DNA from: Morella rubra
Lineage: Eukaryota > Streptophyta > Magnoliopsida > Fagales > Myricaceae
DNA: 64,000 bases
Direction of reading: 5' to 3'
NCBI GenBank assembly: GCA_003952965.2
Contig: CM025849.1
Location: forward strand, 4,906,568-4,970,567
Shown: one piece after another, positions 48,181-57,599 of the stretch
How the letters are laid out: every line of letters begins with the position of its first letter
Numbering within the stretch: position 1 is the stretch's first letter
Notes under the pieces: model-generated
What the model was told of the DNA's origin: nothing
Database searches by the model: none
What the model saw: the letters and a program-made list of their open reading frames with translations, nothing else
Program-made: the position numbers and the translations under genes

Positions 48181-48902
48181 TGGTAGGTTTTATGCAACAA
48201 GCTAGGCATTCACACGATTTCCTTAGCTGTGCGGACGGTTCTCAACGGTTAGATTCACACGTGGCCCAATCAAATTTAACGTCATTAAATATGGCAAATT
48301 CGAAAATCTTTTAGAACTTACATCCATCCGGACAGTATGAAGTGGTCCGAATGGTTTCAACATCACATGTGTGAAGTATTACAACGTGGAACACATGATT
48401 CGCGGAAGAAGCATTCATACCTGTGCATACATGTTTTCTGCGTTGAAACGCTCGTGTATCCGTCCTAACGTTATTGAGTATTCATGACAATTTTTAATGC
48501 GTCACTATGTGCTAACGATGATTATTCGTTAAGTAAAGTCGGTTCGAACGTTGTCAAAATAACGTCCAGATGGACTTGTCAATTGTGACAATTCTAATCA
48601 TTACTCAGTTACGATAATTTGGATTTTCTCACCCAGATACACATCCGAAAGGTGTGGTTCTAGGTCCGAACGGGTGTTAACTATTTGGGACGGTTAGTAT
48701 CATCACACATTTGCGAAAAGGTGTATTTCGTCACATCACAAATCCGTTCGAATGGTTTTAGGACCTGTTCAGACGATTTTGGCATTCCTAGATGATTTTG
48801 GGTGATAGAAATTAATTTTTTGTTAGGGAAAGATGACTTTAGGTGGTAAAAGTTGGTTTGACACCCAAAAATTTGCTACCTAATGTCTCATTTCTTGTAG
48901 TG
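48180..48902. mobile_element. CACTA-like non-autonomous element (right end seen)
   Basis: Motif field of GTCCGAACG/GTTCGAACG type ending in TTTCTTGTAGTG near 48890-48902. It sits between duplicated PIP-upstream segments. Left end approximate and without a recognisable terminus. No coding capacity. Confidence 0.5.
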
Positions 48903-48904
48903 TT

Positions 48905-49350
48905 AGGCAACAAATTATAAAAAGTTCATAGTTTGAGGTGGTCAATTATAAAAAAATAATAATAATAAATGGTAGCTTTAGAGAGTTATAAATTATTACA
49001 AATGAAGTAGTAGCTTAATGTAGTATAATATAATTTGATTAATTAAATATATTAAAAAGATAAAACGTTTATGAAAATTTATGCAAGAAATATATATTTA
49101 TTATACATATATTTCTTTTGGTTTGTTCCTAATTGCCAACGCAGGCTTCAATTCCTAAAAATAATTTCTCATTTTCTGGCTACATATTATATCCTTGAAG
49201 AAAAGGAAGAAGAAAAAGAAACAAACACTAGAAATCCAAGCCAGTCAAGTTTTCCAAACTTTGGACTAAACGAAATGCATGAGACCGACCCGAGGCGAAG
49301 AGAAAATATTTCAGTTCTACATTTACTCTCTTAACAAAATTATTCCATTC
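48905..49350. repeat. PIP-upstream segment, copy 3 of 3
   Basis: Copy of the segment that directly precedes the promoter of the PIP-type gene at 49653. Confidence 0.85.
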
Positions 49351-49364
49351 AAACTTCATAGGAG

Positions 49365-49508
49365 TTGACACGTTCGTACCCAGAAACCGCATGTATCCCA
49401 TTTGCCAAGCCAAATCAAACTCCTTGGTCAACACGTAAATTCTTATTGCCTTCCCAAACACTCAGTAGTCCAAAACGACGGGTCACGAGGCACTCGCGCA
49501 CTATAAAT
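49365..49508 (+). promoter_or_regulatory. W-box cores and TATA box of PIP-type gene 1
   Basis: TTGAC at 49365-49369 and TTGACC on the minus strand at 49426-49431 are WRKY-binding W-box cores. TATAAAT lies at 49502-49508, about 145 bp before the ATG. W boxes suit a pathogen-induced gene, but the short motif also occurs by chance. Confidence 0.5.
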
Positions 49509-49652
49509 GGCTTCTTCACGTACTCCTACTTCCTCACACACATCCTCGAGCTTGCAAAAGATCTCGTTGCGGAGTATTCGAAACATAACAAAGCTTTCTT
49601 GATCAAAACATTTGTACAGTGCTCCAGCAACCTCCAGCTAGCGCTTCTGAAG

Positions 49653-49874
49653 ATGAATTACAGAAAGACGAGTACCCTTTTGATTATCTTCTTCATCTTT
49701 GTGGCCATCTCGAACCATGCCGGTGTTGAAGCAACCAGAGTGTTATCAGACGACTTTGAGAGCGCTAATCACCTCGACACGTACTCCGCCGTCTATGAGA
49801 AGGCGAAGCGTACCGTGGGGTTGTGGCTCGAGCGTTTGCCGTCCGGACCTAGCCCCCCTGGCGATGGCCACTAG
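49653..49874 (+). CDS. PIP/PIP-like secreted signalling peptide precursor
   Basis: A 73-residue precursor. The open frame extends further upstream, but this ATG gives a proper signal peptide (residues 1-27, hydrophobic LLIIFFIFVAI, ending GVEA before TRVLSDDF). A variable acidic middle follows, and the C-terminus is LERLPSGPSPPGDGH. SGPSxxGxGH at the extreme C-terminus is the hallmark of PAMP-induced secreted peptides (PIP1/PIP2 and PIPLs). In Arabidopsis these are cut out, hydroxylated on proline and perceived by the kinase RLK7 to amplify immunity. The family assignment rests on architecture plus this motif. Neighbours at 51732 (broken) and 53819 are paralogues, so this is a tandem cluster. 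W-box cores and a TATA box lie upstream. Confidence 0.88.
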   Translation: MNYRKTSTLLIIFFIFVAISNHAGVEATRVLSDDFESANHLDTYSAVYEKAKRTVGLWLERLPSGPSPPGDGH

Positions 49875-49879
49875 TTAGT

Positions 49880-51425
49880 TCATACTGTCAGAGGCTTATA
49901 TAGAAGTACACGGTTACATCGAAGAAAACAAGCATCAACGTGTTTCTATTTCTTTTTTTCTTTTTTTCTTTCCCCTCTCGTCGAGGGTATACTGTAGTTT
50001 TTTCTATCATAATTTAAAGAAACAAAGGAAGTACTGAAGAATAATATTCTTTTATTTGATATATATATATATAGTTCATAATGTTTCTATAGCCAGTACC
50101 AATTTTCTGTCTTGTTGATCTTTCGAGTTTTGTTTAAGTTGTATCTGAATTATCTCTCTCTGATATGTCTGCTTTTCCTTCGTGCATGTATATGCATGTG
50201 TTGATGTTTCATGATGAATATTAGTTTCTTTCTTTTGATATTTGTACGTAATAACAGACCAGCATATATTTATCAATCGTAGAAGATAATCTGATCTTCA
50301 GTTCGATGTGTAATTATATTTCATTTGTTTTTTCCGTTTTAATTGCCTAATTAACCATGCATACATGCCATGTGATCATGACAACCATAAGGTTATATAT
50401 GGAATCTTTTCCAAGAAATAATAAGTATTTGTTTTTGGTTAAGTGGTACATAACTAATTCTATAAAGTCTAGTTTTGATTCTGATAGGCCATAATATGAC
50501 CGGCTCAGCCCATCTCGACACACGAGCTTATCTGCAATCACATCCAAGGCCACAAGTGCCTTGTAGATCCTCAACCCAGATTAGCGTAAATTAATCTCTC
50601 TAGGAAAGATAAGGTCTCAAGAGGTTTCAATAAGCACTTCTCAAGATGTAACTTTGACATCGAAATCTCCACATTCGACGCTACCCCTCTTCTTATTCTT
50701 TTTAGATCTGATCGGCTTCGGCTTTTAGTAATTTTGAACATCATCATATTCAAATTAAGTTCTTTGGTAATTATCATTGTGTAAATTTAGAGACATTTTA
50801 TCTATATACTTGTACGAGAAGACAATATTGAACCGTCAGAAAGAAAACATATTTTAGTATGTCAAGCATAAATATATGTTCCTAGGTAATTAAGTGCGTA
50901 TAACTAGTTTACAAAGGACTAAGACGACAATCTTATTTAATATCATTCAAATTTGTCGACTGAATATCTCATGCATGTAATTCAACGCTAGCTATTTTTT
51001 TGCTTACGTTCAGTTGGAAAATCGTCCTTTGACCATCTAATGGATTTCTATAAATTAATGACTTAAACTACTATACGCCATGATGTAATACAAAGATAAT
51101 CAAATATTTGGAAATTAATTTTTTTCTCAAGAAAAAGGGTTAGATACCTTGAAACTACGGTCTTCCACTAATTGGAGAAGTACAGAAGTTCAAACATGGA
51201 CCGGGAGTTTTTTTTTTGTTTTTTTTTTTTTTTTTTTGCCTTCCCATTAAGTTTGACCAAATGGCAATTACCTGGGAAAACTTGGGCTTGACCCAATATT
51301 CAGTCTTTGAAGCCCACGTATAAGGGTAACCCAAGCAAAAACCAAGTCCCTCAGATTTCACCCTCCACGACTAATTAATTCAAAAGCCCTTGGTCAATAA
51401 GCCCCCCGGAAAGCCCACCTCAATT
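49880..51425. other. gene-free stretch between PIP copies
   Basis: AT-rich. No gene recognised. A poly-T tract lies at 51210-51237. Confidence 0.45.
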
Positions 51426-51426
51426 A

Positions 51427-51620
51427 CCTCGAGTCCAAGGAGAAGAATCACGCGAAGCACTCCATTTCATACACAAATATACCAGCTTGCAGGCTCTCAT
51501 TTTCCCAAAGACCCACCACGCCTCGAGTCCAAGGAGAAGAATCACGCGATCGCGAACTCCATTTCATACACATGATATATACCAGCTTGCACTTGCAAGC
51601 TCTCATTTTCTCATAGACCC
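51427..51620. repeat. 94-bp tandem duplication upstream of the PIP pseudogene
   Basis: Copy 1 51427-51520, copy 2 from 51521 to about 51620. Both open CCTCGAGTCCAAGGAGAAGA and contain ACCAGCTTGCA and GCTCTCATTTTC. The second copy carries small insertions. Confidence 0.9.
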
Positions 51621-51731
51621 AGATAAGCAATCCAGCTTTCCTCGAAGAACACGCAATCGCCTCGGTTTACTCTTACTCGTGGAGAGAAAGAAGTCCATAA
51701 GCAATCACATCTGCTCAGAGCATTTTCAAAG

Positions 51732-51982
51732 ATGAGTTTCCGATAGACCAGCTCCACAGCTTTGATTATATTTGTCACTTTGGTGGCCATCGTGTGCCAC
51801 AGTGGTGGGGTCGACGCGACCAGAGTGTTAAACGAAGATTTCGCCGTTGCTAATCATCTCCATAGGTTTACGAGAAAACAAAGCACACCATCGGTTTAAA
51901 AAAAAAAAAAAGCACACCATAGGTTATTTATTGGCTCCAACGGTTGCCTTCAGGACCCAGTCCTAGAGGCCCTGGTCACTAG
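51732..51982 (+). pseudogene. broken PIP-type peptide gene
   Basis: Paralogue of the genes at 49653 and 53819. ATGAGTTTC is followed by a stop at codon 5. The signal-peptide region (ALIIFVTLVAIV), the DATRVLNEDFA block and the C-terminal LPSGPSPRGPGH with its TAG at 51980-51982 are still readable, but in different frames. In the middle the string AAAGCACACCAT is duplicated around an A-run (51880-51925), which shifts the frame. The conserved ends with a broken middle mark a recent pseudogene. Confidence 0.85.
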
Positions 51983-51989
51983 CTAGATC

Positions 51990-52680
51990 GTAATTCTCTG
52001 AATTGTGCCTCTTCTAACTGCTTGGTCACGCCCAGAAAATTCACCACCAGATCACGGACATTGAATTATAGGAGCACGTTTGAATGTAAATGAAATTCAT
52101 TGATTCATTCAGATAATTAATAAGTGATCAGCACCGATTACCTGCTTATTCTCATTGGAAATCACTAGTGAACTATGTTTATTATTTGTCTTCTTAGAGT
52201 TATTAGTGACTTATGAAAATAAAATAAAAATAAAAATATTAGTAAGTGCCTATATGTATAGACATGTTTTGGTTTGAACTCATTTATTTTTTAATTTATT
52301 TCATGTTAGGGAATATACTTTACAGAAATAATCTATTTCTTCAAATGGTAAAGATTTTAATTAAGTTCAAGACATGCATGTCTCTGCGGCACTTCACCCG
52401 AACTTTAAATGATACTTGTCTCGCACACTATAAATAGAGTTGAAATGGGAAATAGAAGGTATTAATACAAGCTCATTGTTTTTTCAAATCTTTTTATCAA
52501 ATTCACATCCTGTTTCTCTGTGAGATTAATCAAATGTGAGCTGCGTCTTCATATTGTTTTTTTGGTTGTTAACAAGAGAGCATTTCTAACTAGTACTGAT
52601 ATTGATAGGTGAGCTTTTAATTAAATCATGAAATAAACAGATTACAGCTATATATGTTTAAGTACTCTTAATTAATTTGC
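51990..52680. other. gene-free stretch
   Basis: AT-rich DNA between the PIP pseudogene and the Copia relic. Nothing recognised. Confidence 0.45.
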
Positions 52681-52683
52681 TTT

Positions 52684-53175
52684 TTATTAACAATAGTAAT
52701 TGTTAGGTTGGAAGTACACACTAGAAGCTGAGCTGAATTGTTAGTTAAGAGTGTGTATAACTGAAAGTTTTCACATATCCGCTAATAAGATTTTTCATGA
52801 AAGAAGCACATATATAGAAGTCGATTGCCATACTGTACGAGAAAAATTGCAAGCTGGTTTGATTCGAATTTTACATGTTAATACTCAATGTCAGATTGAG
52901 TATATATGCTGACCAAAGCTTTGGATTTAGCTCAGTTTAGTCATTTCGTAGGCAAGATGGGGTTAATAAGTGTATACCATCCATCTTGAGGGAGAGTATT
53001 AGCAATAGTGATTGTTAGGCTTGAAGTACACAGCTGTATTGTTAGTTAAGAGTGTGTATAGTAGAAAGTTCACTCGTATTATTCTCCATTACATTTTAGT
53101 ATATAAAAGCACAAAGTGCCATGTAACAGAGTACAGTTTTCATTTTAATGAGATACTTGTTTCTCCAAACTCTTA
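52684..53175 (+). mobile_element. Copia deletion relic: LTR piece, RNase H tail, LTR
   Basis: Two similar LTR pieces (about 52684-52786 and 52997-53175; shared TTGTTAGTTAAGAGTGTGTA) flank a remnant of the Copia RNase H C-terminus. It reads FHERSTYIEVDCHTVREK early on and, after stops, a segment corresponding to the usual KAL...QFSHFVGKMGL end. Then comes a CTTGAGGGAGAG polypurine tract. Almost all of the element between the LTRs has been lost. Confidence 0.75.
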
Positions 53176-53196
53176 AAATGTTTTTATAAAGACCTA

Positions 53197-53398
53197 GCCT
53201 CACAAATATGATAGGATCAATATTGCCCTCGTTCCACAAAGACACGTTAAAGATGTTTCGTAGGTTATTTAGTTAGCATACCATTGTAATGATGTCATGC
53301 CTCACAAATATGATAGGATCAATATTGCCCTCGTTCCACTAAGACACGTTAAAGATGTTTCGTAGGTTATTTAGTTAGCATACCATTGTAATGATGAC
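53197..53398. repeat. 102-bp tandem duplication, nearly perfect
   Basis: Copies at 53197-53298 and 53299-53398 differ by about one substitution, so the duplication is recent. It lies about 420 bp upstream of PIP-type gene 2. Confidence 0.93.
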
Positions 53399-53608
53399 TA
53401 TGACATTGTTGTTAACAAGACTAGTTAATAAAAGGTCAACAAAACATTTTTTAATCTATTTTTTTCTGTTCCACCAATAAATTAAGTCTCCTGACCCTGA
53501 GTTATAATCAAGATTCCCCCTTGACTACAACATAAACGTCTTCAAAACAAAAACGTAACCCTCGATCTTTAATTTTCAGTCTGCATGACTTTTAACAACG
53601 GTACCTTA

Positions 53609-53688
53609 GTCAAGACGGAAGCCTCGAAAGCCCACATGCAAGACATCATGTGCCGGAGAAACTGGTGCAGTAATATCACTATATATAA
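53609..53688 (+). promoter_or_regulatory. W-box core and TATA box of PIP-type gene 2
   Basis: TTGAC on the minus strand (53609-53613) and TATATAA at 53682-53688, about 130 bp before the ATG. Confidence 0.5.
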
Positions 53689-53818
53689 GATCTTCCCTCC
53701 GTGTATTCTTTCTCATATATACTCGCCCACAACAACACAAAGTCTCCTGTCTGAGAAATTTCTTCAGTAGTAAAGTTAAAAATAACTCCCCATCGACAAG
53801 CTAGGGTTACTTTCAGAT

Positions 53819-54031
53819 ATGAATTTTCGCACTCTTTTGATCATCTTTGTCGTTTCGGCTGCCATCTTGAGCTTCAGCCGGGTCGAGGCGACCAGGCCGC
53901 TATTATGTGAGGATTTTGCAAGCGCCAATCAGCCTGAGACATACTCGTCCATCTATCAGAACGCTAAGGACTCCATGGCTTGTTGGCTGGAACGCTTGTC
54001 ATCTGGACCAAGCGACGGCTCCGGGCATTAA
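53819..54031 (+). CDS. PIP-like secreted signalling peptide precursor, variant motif
   Basis: A 70-residue precursor with the same architecture as the gene at 49653: signal peptide (residues 1-24, LLIIFVVSAAILSF, ending VEA before TRPLLCEDF), middle region, C-terminus LERLSSGPSDGSGH. Compared with gene 1 the spacing between SGPS and GxGH is one residue shorter and lacks the second proline, so the mature peptide is SGPS-D-GSGH. An unpaired cysteine occurs in CEDF and another in MACWLE. The gene is intact, and a TATA box and W-box core lie upstream. It is probably an immune-modulating peptide, but receptor choice may differ from gene 1 (inference). Confidence 0.83.
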   Translation: MNFRTLLIIFVVSAAILSFSRVEATRPLLCEDFASANQPETYSSIYQNAKDSMACWLERLSSGPSDGSGH

Positions 54032-54039
54032 GATCGTAA

Positions 54040-55140
54040 ACAGGCTTATATATATACACACACGAAGAAGGCAGCAAGTTTTCGTTACGCCAATAAAGGA
54101 AAGTATAGAAGGATATAATATTCTCTTTCAGATCAAACAAAGTTAAATACTCACTCGCGCCACGGCTTGTAATTTTGCGTGTTGATCAGATAGGGATTCA
54201 TATATAGAAACATTAATAGAATAAATTTTTGTGATTACTTCAAGTTATTGAGACGTTAAAGCTTTGATTTCTCTTATATGATCTTCTCCCTTTTTATTTT
54301 TGTAAGCAACACATGTTCCTTCTATCATGAAAGATGGTTACGATTCCAAGCCATTAAGTTTTCCTTTGGGTCGGGCCGGCCCAGCCCAATTCTTTAGAAC
54401 AAGCTGTAGGCCCGCAAGCAAAATGCTCATACCGGCCCGCGTAGACTCGTCCGTCTGATATATATCTCTTAATTTAATGACATCTACTTACAGTCACAAT
54501 TACACATCAAAGCCTGAAAAATTGAATTGGGCCGAGAAGCCCATATGACTTGCCAACCTAGAGTATCGGGAGATTGATATGTTGAGTTGGACTCAGGTTT
54601 AATTTCATGGGCCTGGCCCATATATACGTTCTATTTAAGAAGAGGAAGATGCTTTCTATTTAGAATAAGGTACCATTCTCTTCAAGACCTTACAATTCGC
54701 ATCTCAAGCAATTTTAGTTGTATTTTTTAAAAAAAAAAAAAACAGCACAAGAGTGGAGTTTTAAATAGAATTTTATCCACGAAAGATGGATAAGGGGACT
54801 GGATCTTGGCCATCCTGCTTTCCCACGATACCTACAGCCAAAGCTTTGGTTCGGTTCTGCTCCGACAATTTTGGTGGGATTGGGCTGAGGGATTAAAATG
54901 TGACATAGAAAATAAGGTTGATTTGGTTGATATTTGTGGTGCAACATATGCAAAGACAGAAAATCTTTTGAACACACTTAGATTGGGCAGAATGCACTAC
55001 AAGGTATTTGAAGCGTTTCACACTGTACATAAGTTAAGAGATTCGAATTTGAGCCAGCAACGCGAGCAGCATAGCATACCTACTTACTAGCCAAAGTGAA
55101 TATTGAGCCAACAACAAATATCTAAACAAGGATCCAAGAA
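54040..55140. other. intergenic DNA between the PIP cluster and the chitinase copies
   Basis: No gene recognised. The block TTTGGGTCGG...TAGAACA(A/C)GCTGTAGGCC at 54365-54420 recurs at 58835-58885, showing that duplicated material is spread around the chitinase copies. Confidence 0.5.
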
Positions 55141-55159
55141 AAGAAACTTAACTTGAATC

Positions 55160-57500
55160 CTAATTACAGCCTAGATTATCACCAGAAGCTACACCAAATT
55201 GGTTACAATATTGAATGTAATATTGGATACGAGATTGGATAAGAGGAGAATATGCAGTAGTACCATTACACTCAACTCCACCGTTGATTGCTCGAATTGT
55301 TGCCCCAAACCCTTGACTTACCACTTGGTGAACATTAATCATCCAAAACCACAAGGCAGTCTTAAACGAAATAACAGGGTCTGTGGCCACAATTCCTGGA
55401 GATTTAATCCGTCAAATCCAATGCTGCTTCTGGCTGCTCCGTAATTATAATTCCATTTTAGCTGAAGCGGTCCACGACCATAGTATTGTTGATTAGGGTT
55501 GCATGGATAAATTGAGTTGCTTGCATCACAATAGTTGTGTGAGCTACCATTTATCTCTTCTATATAGCAAAAACCTACGCAAAAAGCAAAACTTATTTGC
55601 TTTAATTTTCAAGTTAATTCCTGTCTATTAACTCACTTAAGTGACTAGAACACACAAATTTGTATGTTTGAATAAAAGTAAATGATACTCGATCGACGTC
55701 CCATTTAAATCTTTGGTAAAATTAATGTTCCAAAATCATTAATATTAATCTATGTTTCAAGAAATACAATTGTCATAGAAGTTTACTCATACCAAAAATA
55801 ACCTCAAAGTATGCAAAGTGTTACCTAATTGTTTTTGGGTAATGGTAAGCATATTAGCAAGTAAAAATAATATTGGGTAGTACTTTAAGCAAATTAAACG
55901 AGGCGCCCCACTACACTCGGTTACAGTTTCGCCTATTCTAGAGAGAGAGAAAGGCTCTGCCTTCTCTCTAGAATTTTCCCCTCCTTGGCCGACTAAACCT
56001 CTCCTCCCACCTCCTTCTCCAACAGCAGTCAGCTCCTCCTCTGCTCTTGCCTTCTGTGATCGGAACCCTCAATAAACCCCCCTTCCGACACTTTTAGGGA
56101 TTTTTTTAGGCGGATTTTGTGCTTAGATCTACGCTTTTTTTGAGGTTTTTGAAGACCACGACCGGTGGGGATGGCATCTACATCTACTAAAAAAGCTTTC
56201 TACATCGGCCAGCTAGCGACGAGACAACGCGTGTAAGCTCACCCGCTGCCCCACGCACGCGTGGATCTCACACACCCGTCCTTTTTATCTTCATTTTTCA
56301 ACGACAGGTGGTCCTCTCCAGTATGCATGCGCCAAGTGGCTGGCATCTGGACGTTCAGGCGCTTCTCGTGGTCATCTCTGATGACCGGTCGGGCGGCGCG
56401 TATGGGCCCACGAGTGCATATGTGCACCTATGGATCTCACGCGCCTCCCTGTTTTCAGATCTGGCCAGTTTATTGCCTCCAGCTGCTAGTCCTACCACTC
56501 TATTCTGCCATCAGCTTTCCTTTTTTGCTGGTCTCAGCTTGCTGCCCTTTGTGGGCTTTTCACCCTTTATGGGTCTCTATTCACCCTTTTGGGCTTGGGT
56601 TTGTAAGGCCATTCGGCCCCTTTGCTAGTTGGCCCGTCGCCTCTCCAGAGGGTCTGACACGCCCCTTAGAGCATGTACTTGAGGTTTTCAAGCCTCCTTG
56701 ATCTTAATGAAAGCTTATTGTTTTGACTAAAAAAAAAAAAAGTAAAAATGATATTGTACTGAGTGGTAGGAAATACAAAAGCATTTCCCAGATTCATCTA
56801 CAAATTAATAAATTCAACCTCTCCACTACACGCCATTTACATCAAACAATCATGGCAGAAAAACCAACACATACCAGCTCGATGATTCAGGCACATTAAG
56901 GGGAGTGAATTCTCCAGAATTACTACCACCCGTCCACAATCAACACCTACAACGCCAAACGAAGTGTTCTATAGTATATAAGGAATATTATTATGTGTAT
57001 AAAATGCTGAATTATATAGGTAAGAGAAGGAATAAGATCTTACATTTAGTCTCATACGAAACATGGGCGAAGAAAGCAGCAATCTCACGCTTAGAATCAT
57101 CAGCAGAACTATGACCTTGGCCGAAATGATTGTACGAATTGAGAGCATCAAGAAATGTTGTTCTTGTGTAGAAGTTTCTTCCCGGACAATCCCCACTCAG
57201 GCCCTGATATAGTAATCCGTTAAAGAAATCGTCTGTCACGATATCCGAGACTGAAACATTACTGGTTACTGTAACATTACTATTGGCGCTAGCCATTGAA
57301 GGGGGTACTGAATATCAGGGGCCTCTTTGGCACCCCTGGCCGCAATAGGCGTCTGTAGTACCACAGTAGCCGAACTGGCTGCAACATAGGTCTGCCCCAC
57401 AACTACAGTTTTGACCCTTCACATAACCAGGCACAACCCCTGTTAAGATTCCGACTACAAGAAGGGTTAGAAGGTTTTTTCTCATGCTAAGTGCAACCAT
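55160..57500 (-). pseudogene. class IV (hevein + GH19) chitinase, copy 1, disabled
   Basis: Coding exons 57044-57500 and 55160-55574 (minus), with an intron of about 1.47 kb. It contains a signal peptide ([16 protein letters not shown], ending KGQ), the hevein chitin-binding domain ([23 protein letters not shown]), a short linker and the GH19 domain. The latter has KREIAAFFAHVSYET (class IV usually THETG), [19 protein letters not shown], then [17 protein letters not shown] and a C-terminus GDNLGCN. Two lesions are visible: TGA right after CQRGP (57315-57317), where the sister copy has TGT, and a one-base deletion near 55400 compared with copy 2 (CTCCAGG for CTTCAGG). Secreted class IV chitinases cleave fungal chitin in defence. 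The family call is firm; loss of function is inferred from the lesions. Confidence 0.9.
55876..56739 (+). mobile_element. LINE-like retroposon with poly-A tail inside the chitinase intron
   Basis: An 864-bp insertion ending in A(13) and flanked by a 17-bp target duplication with one mismatch: AAGTAAAAATAATATTG at 55859-55875 and AAGTAAAAATGATATTG at 56740-56756. GC-richer than its surroundings. The start resembles a LINE 5' leader, but the 146-residue frame inside (56261-56701) has no recognisable reverse transcriptase or endonuclease, so it is probably an internally deleted or non-autonomous LINE. Confidence 0.8.
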
Positions 57501-57599
57501 CTTGGGAAGACATGAACAACAATGAAACTGATGGCAAAGCAATGATGAGAATTTGTCCAGCAAAGTGAAGTTTGATTCCATTACTAGTATGATTCCTAG

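Noticed and set aside
53197..53398. CRISPR-like direct repeat
   Set aside because: Two long adjacent copies without spacers in a plant genome; a simple tandem duplication.
56261..56701. 146-residue frame in the chitinase intron as a gene
   Set aside because: It lies inside the poly-A-tailed retroposon, and no domain is recognisable.
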